Source of the DNA: Allofournierella sp.
GTDB lineage: Bacteria > Bacillota > Clostridia > Oscillospirales > Ruminococcaceae
Assembly: GCA_020025635.1 (NCBI GenBank)
Contig: JAHHRU010000004.1
Location: 1 to 64,000, forward strand
Direction of reading: 5' to 3'
Length of the DNA: 64,000 bases
Positions 28,416 to 36,759 of the stretch are shown piece after piece. The translations under genes and the position numbers were made by a program. The notes below the pieces were generated by a model. That model was not told the DNA's origin. It saw only the letters and a program-made list of their open reading frames with translations, and made no database searches. How positions within the stretch are numbered: the first letter of the stretch is position 1; the number at the start of each line of letters is the position of its first letter.

Positions 28416-29945
28416 TTGTTCGCAAAAGTACGAAGCTTTGGTGTGCACGGGCTTTCCGGCTTTGCGGTAACCGCCGAGGCTGACATCAGCGGCGGCCTGC
28501 CCCAGTTTTCCATCGTGGGCCTACCCGACAGCGCAGTGAAGGAATCCGCCGACCGGGTGCGCAGTGCCGCAAAAAACCTGGGCTTTGCCTGGCCGCCAAG
28601 TCGGATCACGGTGAACCTTGCCCCTGCCGATGTGCGCAAGACCGGCCCGGTTTACGATCTGCCGGTGCTGCTGGCCCTGCTGTGCGCACAGGGGCAGCTT
28701 CCTTCTTTGGATGAATCCCGTGCCTTTGCCGGGGAGCTTTCTCTGGATGGTGCGCTGCGCCCGGTGTCGGGCATCCTGCCCATGGCCATGGCCGCAGCGG
28801 AATGTGGCATCAAAGAGCTGTTTGTCCCCTTTGAAAATGCCGCCGAAGCCGCCAGCGTCACCGAAGTGGCGGTTTTCGGCGCCCACACTGCTCAGGAGGT
28901 GATGGAGCATCTCACCGGCACCCACCTTCTTTCGCCTGCCCTGCCCGCTTCTCTTGAAGCCTTGGACGATGAAGAGCTGCCGGACTTTGCCGATGTGCGA
29001 GGCCAGCTTCTGGCCCGCCGGGCCATGGAAATTGCCGCAGCAGGCGGCCACAATGTGCTGCTGATCGGCCCGCCGGGAACCGGCAAAAGCATGCTGGCCA
29101 AGCGCCTGCCCGGCATTCTGCCCCCCTTGAGCCGGGCAGAGGCGCTGGAATGCACCGGCGTTTATTCAGTGGCCGGCATGCTGCCGCCCGGCTCCGGGCT
29201 TATGACCAGCCGCCCCTTCCGCAGCCCTCACCACAGTGTCAGTGCAGTGGCGCTTTCCGGCGGCGGAACCGCGCTCCGGCCGGGCGAAGTGAGCCTTGCC
29301 CACAACGGCGTTTTGTTTTTGGACGAGCTGCCGGAGTTTTCACGGGATGCGCTGGAGATCCTGCGCCAGCCGGTGGAGGATGGCCAGGTAACGGTGAGCC
29401 GGGCTTCCGGCACGGTCACCTATCCCAGCCGCTTCACCCTTGTGGCCGCCATGAACCCCTGTCCCTGCGGCTATTACGGCCACCCCACCCATCCCTGTAC
29501 CTGCACCCCCAGCACCATTGAGCGCTACCGGCGCAAAATCAGCGGCCCGCTGCTGGACCGCATCGACCTGCATGTGGATGTTGCGCCGGTGGCTTATGAA
29601 GAGCTGAGCAGTCAGACCCCCGGAGAAAGCAGTGAGGCCATCCGTCAGCGTGTACTAGCGGCCCGCAGCATCCAGCAAAAGCGCTACGAGGGCACCGGCA
29701 TCTACTGCAACAGCCAGCTGCCCAGCCGGCTGTTGCGCCGTTACTGCGCACTGGAGCCTGCCGCACTGAACGCCCTCAAGGCAGCCTTCAATGAGCTGGG
29801 TCTTTCGGCCCGTGCCCATGACCGCATCCTGCGGGTAAGCCGCACCATTGCAGATCTGGATGCCAGCCGAACCATCTGCCTTGCCCATGTGGCCGAAGCT
29901 CTTCAATACCGTGAGCTGGACCGGAAATACTGGTATGACCGTTAA
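28416..29945 (+). CDS. YifB/ComM-family magnesium-chelatase-like AAA+ ATPase
   Basis: A 509-residue protein with an N-terminal Lon-protease-like fold (residues 1-170, VHGLSGFAVTAEADISGGLP, PADVRKTGPVYDLPV) and a Mg-chelatase-type AAA+ domain: Walker A GPPGTGKSMLAKRLPG, Walker B GVLFLDELPEF, sensor region MNPCPCGYYGHP. The relative ComM in transformable bacteria is a helicase that promotes branch migration during DNA uptake. Whether this one acts in competence is unknown, although the closest Firmicutes homologues commonly sit near dprA; here it lies in a transporter/Nudix block. The start is TTG at 28416 behind AGGAGGG with six-base spacing. Confidence 0.94.
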   Translation: MFAKVRSFGVHGLSGFAVTAEADISGGLPQFSIVGLPDSAVKESADRVRSAAKNLGFAWPPSRITVNLAPADVRKTGPVYDLPVLLALLCAQGQLPSLDESRAFAGELSLDGALRPVSGILPMAMAAAECGIKELFVPFENAAEAASVTEVAVFGAHTAQEVMEHLTGTHLLSPALPASLEALDDEELPDFADVRGQLLARRAMEIAAAGGHNVLLIGPPGTGKSMLAKRLPGILPPLSRAEALECTGVYSVAGMLPPGSGLMTSRPFRSPHHSVSAVALSGGGTALRPGEVSLAHNGVLFLDELPEFSRDALEILRQPVEDGQVTVSRASGTVTYPSRFTLVAAMNPCPCGYYGHPTHPCTCTPSTIERYRRKISGPLLDRIDLHVDVAPVAYEELSSQTPGESSEAIRQRVLAARSIQQKRYEGTGIYCNSQLPSRLLRRYCALEPAALNALKAAFNELGLSARAHDRILRVSRTIADLDASRTICLAHVAEALQYRELDRKYWYDR

Positions 29946-29959
29946 ACAAGGAGGCCCCC

Positions 29960-30430
29960 ATGAAAAACACCACACTCTGCTACATTGAAAACAACGGCCA
30001 GTATCTGATGCTGTACCGCAACAAAAAGAAAAACGACCCCAACGGCGGCAAATGGATCGGGGTCGGCGGCAAATTCGAAGCGGGCGAAAGCCCCGATGAG
30101 TGTCTTTGCCGGGAAGTAAAGGAAGAAACCGGCCTTACCCTCACCCGCTGGCAGTGCCGGGGCGTTGTGACCTTTTGCTCCGACCTTTGGCCCACGGAGT
30201 ATATGCACCTTTTCACGGCTGACGGCTTCAGGGGCAGCCTGCAGGAATGTGATGAGGGTGAGTTTGCCTGGAAGGAACAAAAAGAGATCCCCGATCTTCC
30301 CCTTTGGGAGGGCGACCGCATTTTTCTGCGGCTGCTGCGCCAAAACGAGCCCTTCTTTCTGCTCAAGCTGGAATATCGGGGCGACACTTTGATGCGGGCC
30401 ATTCTGAACGGCAGCGAAATTCCCCTTTGA
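29960..30430 (+). CDS. Nudix hydrolase (8-oxo-dGTPase-like)
   Basis: A 156-residue Nudix protein. The Nudix box lies at about 37-59: GGKFEAGESPDEC then REVKEETGL fits GX5EX7REUXEEXGU. The opening TTLCYIENNGQYLMLYRNKK and the GKWIGVGGKFE loop resemble MutT/YtkD-type proteins that hydrolyse oxidised purine nucleotides, so 8-oxo-dGTP diphosphatase is the likely but unproven activity. Ribosome-binding site AAGGAGG. It ends the plus-strand block and converges on plsY across a shared terminator. Confidence 0.92.
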   Translation: MKNTTLCYIENNGQYLMLYRNKKKNDPNGGKWIGVGGKFEAGESPDECLCREVKEETGLTLTRWQCRGVVTFCSDLWPTEYMHLFTADGFRGSLQECDEGEFAWKEQKEIPDLPLWEGDRIFLRLLRQNEPFFLLKLEYRGDTLMRAILNGSEIPL

Positions 30431-30444
30431 TTTTAAGACAATCG

Positions 30445-30484
30445 AAAAAGGCAGCACCGGGATCATCCTCGGTGCTGCCTTTTT
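30445..30484. terminator. Bidirectional terminator between Nudix gene and plsY
   Basis: A near-perfect stem (AAAAAGGCAGCACCG / CGGTGCTGCCTTTT) with a 10-base loop. T-runs on both sides serve the convergent genes. Confidence 0.92.
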
Positions 30485-30485
30485 A

Positions 30486-31220
30486 TTATTTCTTTTTCTC
30501 TCCGAACTTATATTCGGTGCCGTTCAAAAGGCGCTTGATGTTGGAGCGGTGCATCCAGATCACCAGCCCGCCCATAATGCCGGCGCAGATGGTCACAAAC
30601 CAAATCGGCTGACCTTTGTACCAGCTGTAAAGCGCGGTGAACACCGGGTAGCAGGCGGCCACCACAATGGAAGACAGGCTCACAATGCGGGTGGTGAACG
30701 CAAAGCCAAAGAACACCGCAGCCAATGCGAGGAACACCAGCGGATTGCTGGCCAGGATAGCGCCGGCCGCAACCGCAACGCCCTTGCCGCCTTTAAAGCC
30801 GAACCAAACCGGCCACAGGTGGCCCAGAACGGCGAAGATCGCCGCCACATAGCCGCCATACAGCCCAAAGGCTGCATCGCCGAAAGCCCAGCCCAGCAGA
30901 GCACGGCCCAAAATCACCGCCAGCACACCCTTGCCCATATCCCCCAAAAGGGTGAGTGCTGCGGCCTTTTTGCCGTAGGTGCGCAGGATATTGGTGCTGC
31001 CTGCGTTTCCGCTGCCGTGCTTGCGCACATCATCCCGGTAAAAGCAGCGGCTGATGAGGATGCCGAAATTCAGGCTTCCCAGCAGGTAAGCCGCCACGGC
31101 CACTGCGGCCAGCCAGGGCAGACAGGCCAGAAGCGGGCTGCCGCTTACAAACACGGCTGTGGGGCCGTCTGCGCCGCCGATCACGCCGATCGTGTTGGAA
31201 GCCAATACCAGACCATTCAT
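30486..31220 (-). CDS. plsY: Glycerol-3-phosphate acyltransferase PlsY with N-terminal extension
   Basis: Transfers acyl from acyl-phosphate to glycerol 3-phosphate, the first step of membrane phospholipid synthesis. PlsY motifs are clear: YLLGSLNFGILISR, KHGSGNAGSTNILRTYG, WFGFKGGKGVAVAAG, plus five or more membrane spans. At 244 residues it is longer than the usual ~200-215, because about 35 residues precede the normal start. These contain VIGGADGPTAVFV, which resembles the GADGPT signature of sodium-translocating decarboxylase beta subunits. Start ATG 31220 is set by GGAGG seven bases upstream (GTG at 31223 is too close). It follows der after 12 bases, so der-plsY is an operon. Confidence 0.95.
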   Translation of the reverse strand: MNGLVLASNTIGVIGGADGPTAVFVSGSPLLACLPWLAAVAVAAYLLGSLNFGILISRCFYRDDVRKHGSGNAGSTNILRTYGKKAAALTLLGDMGKGVLAVILGRALLGWAFGDAAFGLYGGYVAAIFAVLGHLWPVWFGFKGGKGVAVAAGAILASNPLVFLALAAVFFGFAFTTRIVSLSSIVVAACYPVFTALYSWYKGQPIWFVTICAGIMGGLVIWMHRSNIKRLLNGTEYKFGEKKK

Positions 31221-31232
31221 CACGGTGCCTCC

Positions 31233-32564
31233 TTATTTCGTCTTTCCGTCGCCCCGTTCCCGGATGACAAGCCGTACCGGGGTGCCTTCCAGACCAAAGG
31301 TTTCACGGATCTGATTTTCGATATAGCGCTGATAAGAGAAGTGGAACAGATCTTTCCGGTTCACAAAGCATACAAACGTGGGGGGCCGGGTGGAGATCTG
31401 GGTCATATAATAGATTTTCAGGCGGCGGCCCTTGTCGCTGGGGGGCTGCACACGGGCGGTGGCCCGGGCCAGCAGCTCGTTCAGCATACCGGTGGTAACT
31501 CGCAGGGCGTTCTGCTCATCCACATATTTGATCAGCTGGAACAAACGGTCCACACGCTGGCCGGTCTTTGCGCTGATAAAGATGATGGGCGCATAGCTCA
31601 TGAAGCCGAAATCGTTCATAAGCTTCTGGCGCATGGTATCCATGGTCTTGTCGTCCTTTTCAACGGCATCCCACTTGTTCACCGCAATGATGCAGGCCTT
31701 GCCCTGTTCGTGGGCATAGCCGGCAACCTTGCTGTCCTGCTCGGTAAAGCCCAGGGTCGCATCGATCATGATCACACACACACGGCTGCGCTCCACAGCG
31801 GCCAGGCTGCGCAGCACGCTGTAACGCTCTACGCCGCTTTCCACCTTGCCGCGCTTGCGCAGGCCGGCGGTATCGGTGAACACGAATTTGCCGTACTGAT
31901 TTTCCACCAGGCTGTCAATGGCGTCCCGGGTGGTGCCGGCTTCGTTTGCAACGATCATCCGGTTTTCGCCCAGCACATAGTTCACAAGGCTGGATTTGCC
32001 CACATTGGGCCGGCCGATGACCGCCACGGTGATCTGGTCGTCCTCATCGGCATTTTCATTCACCGCGGGCAGGTTTGCGCACACGGCATCCAGCAGATCG
32101 CCGGTGCCGTGGCCATGCACACTGGAAACCGGGTAGATATCGCCCAGACCCAGGCTGTAAAAGTCATACAGCTCCATAGGAGGCTCGCCGATTTTGTCCA
32201 CCTTATTCACAGCCAGGATCACAGGCTTTCCGCTGCGCATCAGCATAGCGGCCACGTCCTGATCCTGTGCGGTAACACCGGCATGGATATCGGCAACCAT
32301 CACGATGCAGTCAGCCGAATCGATGGCGATCTGGGCCTGCTCACGGATATGGCTCATGATGCCGTCATCCACATCCGTTTCAATGCCGCCGGTATCCACC
32401 AGCAGGAACTGATGGCCCTGCCATTCGCAGTCGCCAAAGATGCGGTCCCGTGTTACGCCGGGGGTGTCCTCCACGATCGCCAGACGCTGACCGATCAGCT
32501 TATTGAACAGGGTGGACTTGCCCACATTGGGCCGGCCCACAACTGCAACGATGGGTTTTCCCAT
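31233..32564 (-). CDS. der: Ribosome-assembly GTPase Der (EngA)
   Basis: A 443-residue GTPase with two tandem G domains and a C-terminal KH-like domain, needed for 50S subunit maturation. The first G1 is GRPNVGKST (10-18) with G3 DTGG and G4 NKVD; the second G1 is GRPNVGKSS near 185 with DTAG and NKWD. The C-terminal end carries RLVIRERG. Length is normal. The AAAAGGAGGGG ribosome-binding site is strong. It sits between the DUF512 protein and plsY, a neighbourhood conserved in Clostridia. Confidence 0.98.
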   Translation of the reverse strand: MGKPIVAVVGRPNVGKSTLFNKLIGQRLAIVEDTPGVTRDRIFGDCEWQGHQFLLVDTGGIETDVDDGIMSHIREQAQIAIDSADCIVMVADIHAGVTAQDQDVAAMLMRSGKPVILAVNKVDKIGEPPMELYDFYSLGLGDIYPVSSVHGHGTGDLLDAVCANLPAVNENADEDDQITVAVIGRPNVGKSSLVNYVLGENRMIVANEAGTTRDAIDSLVENQYGKFVFTDTAGLRKRGKVESGVERYSVLRSLAAVERSRVCVIMIDATLGFTEQDSKVAGYAHEQGKACIIAVNKWDAVEKDDKTMDTMRQKLMNDFGFMSYAPIIFISAKTGQRVDRLFQLIKYVDEQNALRVTTGMLNELLARATARVQPPSDKGRRLKIYYMTQISTRPPTFVCFVNRKDLFHFSYQRYIENQIRETFGLEGTPVRLVIRERGDGKTK

Positions 32565-32579
32565 TTGCGTCCCCTCCTT

Positions 32580-33911
32580 TTATTCCTCTTCTTTGTGTTT
32601 TTTGTATTTGTTTTCCAAAAGCAAGCGGGCAAGATCACCGCCGCCGCTGGGAAGGATCTTCACCTTCACTCCCAAAGCCTTTTCCAGGTCCTGGATGGAC
32701 CAGTCATCCAGAAAAAGATCCTTTTCGGACCGGAGCATCACCTCAGGAACGCCCAGCACCCGGCTTTCCATCTTGCCCTTGCACTGGGCGGCGATGTCGG
32801 TTGCCGTTACAAGGCCCGCCACCGACACATTGCCGCCGAAGAAATCGTTTTTGATCGCATGCACCTTCAGATGGACCCACGGATGCTTTTTGCAGAAGGC
32901 CCTTGCCATCTCATCAATGAGCGGGGCAGCCAGCGTACCGGTCACAATGTCCATCCGCCGGATGGCAAAGGGGCTGCGCCGGCCTTCAGCCAGTTCCCGC
33001 AGGAATTCATCCCGGAACAGCCGCCACATTCCCACGCCGTTTTCCAGCTGTGCATAGTCCTCATAGAATTCGCCCTGGGGCACCGGACGCTTTGCGCACA
33101 GATACCATTCGTCACCGGGATAGATCACCCGACTGCCGAATTTCTGCTTGCATTTGTCGCCCCACTCCTCCAGGATGTCCAGTGTTTCTGCGCTGGAAGC
33201 CTCATCATAGGCAGTGAGCTTGTACAGGCCCTTGCGGTAGCGGGTAAGGCCGCTTGGAACCGCCGCAATGCTCTGCACGGCTGGGTACAGGGCAGTGAGG
33301 TCCTCAAGGCTCCTGCGAAGCTCGTCCCCATCGTTGACGCCCCTGCAAAGCACCAGCTGACAGTTCATCTGAATGCCCGCATCGGCAAACTCCTTCAGAT
33401 AGCGCAGCACATTGCCTGCGTTCTTGTTCGCCATCATCCGCACCCGAAGCTGGGGGTTTGTGGTGTGCACCGAAATATTGATGGGCGAAATGTGCATCTG
33501 CTTGATGCGTTCAAGCTCATGATCCGAGAGGTTGGTCAAAGTGACATAGTTGCCGAACAAAAACGACAGCCGTTCATCGTCATCCTTGAAATAAAGGGTC
33601 TCACGCAGACCCGGCGGAAGCTGATCGATGAAGCAAAACATGCAGTGGTTGGAGCAGGAATGCTTCTGGTCAATGAGGTAAGTTTCAAACTCGCAGCCCA
33701 AAGGCTCATAATCACCCTTGTTCACCTGCAGATAATCCAGCTTTCCGTCCCGCAGCACCGTGAGCTCAAATTTTGAGCCCGAGGTGTAAAACTGGTAGTC
33801 CAGCATATCATTGATTTCGTGCCCGTCTGCGGAACAGATGGTGGCGCCGGCCGTGATGCCCAGTGCCTGTGCTGCCGAGCCTTCTTCTACACTTTTGACC
33901 TTAACTGACAT
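32580..33911 (-). CDS. DUF512 radical SAM-like protein with PDZ domain
   Basis: A 443-residue protein. Residues 1-60 form a PDZ-like module (VEEGSAAQALGITAGATICSADG). A radical SAM-type cluster motif follows as Cys86-x3-Cys90-x2-Cys93 (CSNHCMFCFIDQLPPGLRET), and the C-terminal DUF512 domain carries further conserved segments (VRMMANKNAGN; LPSGGGDL at the end). The family is common in Clostridia and nearly always upstream of der, as here (15 bases). It probably binds a [4Fe-4S] cluster and S-adenosylmethionine, but its reaction is unknown to me; a role in ribosome or tRNA modification is only suggested by context. Confidence 0.9.
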   Translation of the reverse strand: MSVKVKSVEEGSAAQALGITAGATICSADGHEINDMLDYQFYTSGSKFELTVLRDGKLDYLQVNKGDYEPLGCEFETYLIDQKHSCSNHCMFCFIDQLPPGLRETLYFKDDDERLSFLFGNYVTLTNLSDHELERIKQMHISPINISVHTTNPQLRVRMMANKNAGNVLRYLKEFADAGIQMNCQLVLCRGVNDGDELRRSLEDLTALYPAVQSIAAVPSGLTRYRKGLYKLTAYDEASSAETLDILEEWGDKCKQKFGSRVIYPGDEWYLCAKRPVPQGEFYEDYAQLENGVGMWRLFRDEFLRELAEGRRSPFAIRRMDIVTGTLAAPLIDEMARAFCKKHPWVHLKVHAIKNDFFGGNVSVAGLVTATDIAAQCKGKMESRVLGVPEVMLRSEKDLFLDDWSIQDLEKALGVKVKILPSGGGDLARLLLENKYKKHKEEE

Positions 33912-33950
33912 GTTTTCACCTGCCTTATGTTTTATTCGTCGTTACAGAAA

Positions 33951-33982
33951 AGAAAAAGGGGAAGGCGGTGCCCTCCCCTTGC
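33951..33982 (-). terminator. Intrinsic terminator of yceD-rpmF
   Basis: Stem AAGGGGA(G)GG / CC(T)TCCCCTT with a short loop, then TTTTTCTTTT on the minus strand, 18 bases past the rpmF stop. Confidence 0.85.
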
Positions 33983-33998
33983 TTGTGCGGGAAGCGGA

Positions 33999-34181
33999 TT
34001 ACGCTTCCTTTTTCACGATTTCCTTACCCTTGTAGTAGCCGCAGTTGCCGCATACCTGATGGGGGAGTTTGTACTCGCCACACTGGCTGCACTTTACCAG
34101 CGCAGGGGCCTCCAGCTTCCACACAGAGGAGCGACGCTTGTCGCGCCGTGCCTGGGAAACCTTTCTCTTGGGTACTGCCAT
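33999..34181 (-). CDS. rpmF: 50S ribosomal protein L32
   Basis: A 60-residue zinc-ribbon L32. It begins MAVPKRKVSQARRDKRRS and carries four Cys ligands (CSQCGEY, then CGNCGYYKGKE). It follows yceD after 21 bases with a GAGGTG ribosome-binding site, the standard yceD-rpmF pairing. The basic N-terminus docks on 23S rRNA. Confidence 0.98.
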   Translation of the reverse strand: MAVPKRKVSQARRDKRRSSVWKLEAPALVKCSQCGEYKLPHQVCGNCGYYKGKEIVKKEA

Positions 34182-34202
34182 TTTAGCACCTCCTCGATGT
34201 GA

Positions 34203-34709
34203 TCATTCGTTCAGCAGTTGTTTTAATATAGCAAGCCTTTCGTCTGCGGGGGCATCTACTGAGTCTGCCGTACAGCAGGTACAGCCTGCCGCTTTTGGTT
34301 TTCCGCATACGGGGCATAGCCCTTGACAATCCACACTGCAAAGCAGCATGGACGGTACTTCCAGGATCAGCTCTTCATACACCAGCTCGTCCAGATCCAG
34401 CTGGCCGTTTTCGCTGATCGGAAGCTCCAGCTCTTCACTTTCAAGCTCTTCCATTCGCAGCATCCATTCCCGTTTGAAGGAAAACTCCTGTTCCATCGGT
34501 TCCAGGCATCGTGCACACTGTGTGTTCACGACTGCACTGACCGAAAGTTCAAGCTCTACACCCTGCAAAGTGGGTACGGCCACAAAGACCGCTCTTATCG
34601 GCTGCTGCGGCTGATAGCCCGGCCAATCGTACCCGCCAAGCTCACATTTGAGCTCTGCTTTGTATGGTTTTTGACCGTTCTGGAAAAAGCGTTTCAAGTC
34701 GAACTGCAT
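34203..34709 (-). CDS. YceD/DUF177-family protein
   Basis: A 168-residue acidic protein of the YceD (DUF177) family, linked to 23S rRNA accumulation and 50S assembly in other organisms. It has CARCLEPMEQEF in the middle and a Cys-rich end (CSVDCQGLCPVCGKPKAAGC), which is the expected paired-Cys zinc site. A strong promoter and an AGGAGGAAG ribosome-binding site precede it, and it is cotranscribed with rpmF. The last 25 residues (SVDAPADERLAILKQLLNE) follow the zinc site as in relatives. Confidence 0.9.
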   Translation of the reverse strand: MQFDLKRFFQNGQKPYKAELKCELGGYDWPGYQPQQPIRAVFVAVPTLQGVELELSVSAVVNTQCARCLEPMEQEFSFKREWMLRMEELESEELELPISENGQLDLDELVYEELILEVPSMLLCSVDCQGLCPVCGKPKAAGCTCCTADSVDAPADERLAILKQLLNE

Positions 34710-34737
34710 ACTTCCTCCTCAAAAAGACCGCCTAACT

Positions 34738-34766
34738 AGTATATCCAATGCGGCATGATTTGTCAA
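34738..34766 (-). promoter_or_regulatory. Sigma-A promoter of yceD-rpmF
   Basis: Minus-strand TTGACA, 17-base spacer, TATACT, about 28 bases before the yceD ATG. Confidence 0.9.
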
Positions 34767-34776
34767 TAGCAAAATG

Positions 34777-34811
34777 CGGGGCGAAGACCAAATTTTTTGA
34801 CCTTCGCCCCG
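34777..34811 (-). terminator. Terminator of the small P-loop gene
   Basis: Stem CGGGGCGAAGG(T) / (A)TCTTCGCCCCG with A/T-rich loop bases, directly after the P-loop gene stop. The trailing minus-strand sequence is ATTTTGC, so the T-run is moderate. Confidence 0.7.
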
Positions 34812-34832
34812 ATTTACAGCTTTTTTTGTAAA

Positions 34833-35234
34833 TTACAGGTACTTTTTCACATCTTCAGGCAGAACGGCTTCGTCTGCGGAGATGGTAACGGTCACATTCA
34901 CGTTCTTGGCCAGCTTGCTGACCTTATCCAGGAATACGCCCAGGCCGGACAGGTCATGGTCGCAGGTCTTCAGGATACCGTCAACGAACATCTCGGTGAT
35001 GTCATAGTTGCCGGCCAGCATGCCTGCCACAAAGCCGTACAGCATATCATAACCAGCGACATCATATTCTTCAAGATCTACCAGACGGGCGGCGTGGTCG
35101 ATATCATAGGTCAGCTGCATGGACTTCTCCACAACAACAACGTTGCCGGAAGTGGTCTTGGTCACGGAGTTGATCATTTCGATCATTTTCTTGGTTTTGC
35201 CGGTGCCTTTGGTGCCAACGATCAGTTTAATCAT
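34833..35234 (-). CDS. Small P-loop protein of unknown function
   Basis: A 133-residue protein with a Walker A motif at residues 7-14 (GTKGTGKT) right after the first beta-strand (MIKLIVG), followed by alternating strands and helices (VVVVEK, MLYGFVAGMLAG, NVTVTISAD). There is no obvious Walker B Asp-Glu or second domain, so it is about half the size of a normal P-loop NTPase. Comparable short proteins occur in Clostridia and are sometimes labelled as motility proteins without evidence. It follows pgi after 67 bases with a strong AAGGAGG site and has its own terminator. I cannot assign a function. Confidence 0.75.
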   Translation of the reverse strand: MIKLIVGTKGTGKTKKMIEMINSVTKTTSGNVVVVEKSMQLTYDIDHAARLVDLEEYDVAGYDMLYGFVAGMLAGNYDITEMFVDGILKTCDHDLSGLGVFLDKVSKLAKNVNVTVTISADEAVLPEDVKKYL

Positions 35235-35260
35235 ATTCGGAGTACCTCCTTAATTTTGAG

Positions 35261-35288
35261 GGCTGCCGCAGCCACTGGCTGCACTGCC
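35261..35288 (-). other. Intercistronic hairpin between pgi and P-loop gene
   Basis: GGCAGTGCAGCC / GGCTGCGGCAGCC forms a strong stem (core GCAGCC-AGT-GGCTGC) without a following T-run. It may tune mRNA stability between the two genes rather than terminate. Confidence 0.45.
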
Positions 35289-35301
35289 CTTTTACGGCTT
35301 T

Positions 35302-36633
35302 TTATTGCAGCTTGGCTTCCAGCTCGGCCTTGCGGTCCTCATAGCCGGGTTTGCCAAGCAGGGCAAACATATTCTTTTTGTAGCTCTCAACGCCGGGCTG
35401 ATCGAAGGGGTTCACACCCAGCATGTAGCCGCTGATGGCGCAAGCACGCTCGAAGAAGTAGATCAGCCAGCCCAAATCATACTCGCCCAGGCTGGGAACC
35501 TCCAGCAGGATGTTGGGCACGCCGCCGTCGGTGTGGGCCAGCACAGTGCCCTGCATGGCCTTGTGGTTCACAACGCTCATGTTCTGGTCAGCCAGGAAGT
35601 TCAGGCCGTCCAGGTTCTCGGGCATAGACTCGATGAACAGGTCCTTTTCGGGCTTTGCAATGTTCACCACGGTTTCAAACATGATCCGGCTGCCTTCCTG
35701 AACGAACTGGCCCATGGAGTGCAGATCGGTGGAGAACACCACGCTGGTGGGCATAAGGCCCTTGTTGTCCTTGCCTTCGCTTTCGCCGAACAGCTGCTTA
35801 TACCACTCGTTCATCATGGTGAAGTTGGGCTCGTAAGCAGCCAGCAGCTCCACGCTCTTGCCCTTGCGGTACAGGATGTTGCGGGCAGCGGCATATTTGT
35901 AGCAGTCATTTTCGGGAGTGCACTTGGAATACTCCGCACGGGCATCTGCAGCGCCCTTCATCAGCTGGTCGATGTCGCAGCCGGCGCAGGCAATGGGCAG
36001 CAGGCCCACAGCGGTGAGCACCGAATAGCGGCCGCCCACGTCATCGGGCACCACAAAGGATTCCCAGCCTTCCTTGTCGGCCTGCTCCTTCAGAGTGCCG
36101 CGGGCCTTATCGGTGGTGGCGTAGATGCGCTTTTTGGCCTCTTCCTTGCCAAAGTGGTCTTCCAGGTATTTTTTGAATACACGGAAAGCCAGAGCAGGCT
36201 CGGTGGTGGTGCCGGATTTGGAGATCACGTTCACGCTCACCCGCTTGCCTTCACAGCAGGCCAGGATGTCGTTGAGATATGCGGGAGAGATGGAGTTGCC
36301 CGCGAAGAAGATCTGAAGATCCTTCGTGGTGCAGTTGTACATCTGACCCTTCACTGCCTCGATGGCAGCGCGTGCGCCCAGATAAGAGCCGCCGATACCG
36401 ATGACTACCAGAACGTCAGAGTCCTCGCGGATGCGGGCCGCCGCAGCCTTGATGCGGGCAAATTCTTCCTTATCATAATCCACCGGAAGGTCTACCCAGC
36501 CCAGGAAATCATTGCCAAGGCCTGTGTGCTCTTCCAGCATGCGGTGTGCGGTTTCGACCTGCGGCCAAACAGCACCCCATTCGGCCTCTCTTACAAAGCC
36601 TTCCAGATGTTTGCCATTAAACTTAATGCTCAT
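35302..36633 (-). CDS. pgi: Glucose-6-phosphate isomerase
   Basis: A 443-residue glycolytic enzyme interconverting glucose 6-phosphate and fructose 6-phosphate. The first SIS domain has VVIGIGGSYLGARAAIEA, then SKSGTTTEPALAFR, VVPDDVGGRYSVLTAVGLLP (second SIS domain) and the C-terminal NPFDQPGVESYKKNMFALLG. It is the short Firmicutes form (about 450 residues). Start ATG 36633 follows AGGGGGA; a seven-codon longer start overlaps that site and is rejected. It has its own promoter. Confidence 0.98.
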   Translation of the reverse strand: MSIKFNGKHLEGFVREAEWGAVWPQVETAHRMLEEHTGLGNDFLGWVDLPVDYDKEEFARIKAAAARIREDSDVLVVIGIGGSYLGARAAIEAVKGQMYNCTTKDLQIFFAGNSISPAYLNDILACCEGKRVSVNVISKSGTTTEPALAFRVFKKYLEDHFGKEEAKKRIYATTDKARGTLKEQADKEGWESFVVPDDVGGRYSVLTAVGLLPIACAGCDIDQLMKGAADARAEYSKCTPENDCYKYAAARNILYRKGKSVELLAAYEPNFTMMNEWYKQLFGESEGKDNKGLMPTSVVFSTDLHSMGQFVQEGSRIMFETVVNIAKPEKDLFIESMPENLDGLNFLADQNMSVVNHKAMQGTVLAHTDGGVPNILLEVPSLGEYDLGWLIYFFERACAISGYMLGVNPFDQPGVESYKKNMFALLGKPGYEDRKAELEAKLQ

Positions 36634-36702
36634 TTTAAAAGTCCCCCTGTCCATTTACTCCCTTATTATTATTCCCGGGAGCCAAGGTTTTTCTTTGTAA
36701 TA

Positions 36703-36731
36703 ACTATACCTTTTTGGCGGGGTAAAGTCAA
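36703..36731 (-). promoter_or_regulatory. Sigma-A promoter of pgi
   Basis: Minus-strand TTGACT, 17-base spacer, TATAGT, about 70 bases before the pgi ATG, just beyond the end of the D,D-carboxypeptidase gene. Confidence 0.85.
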
Positions 36732-36759
36732 GGTATCTTGTCAGGCTTTGCCAAAAAAA

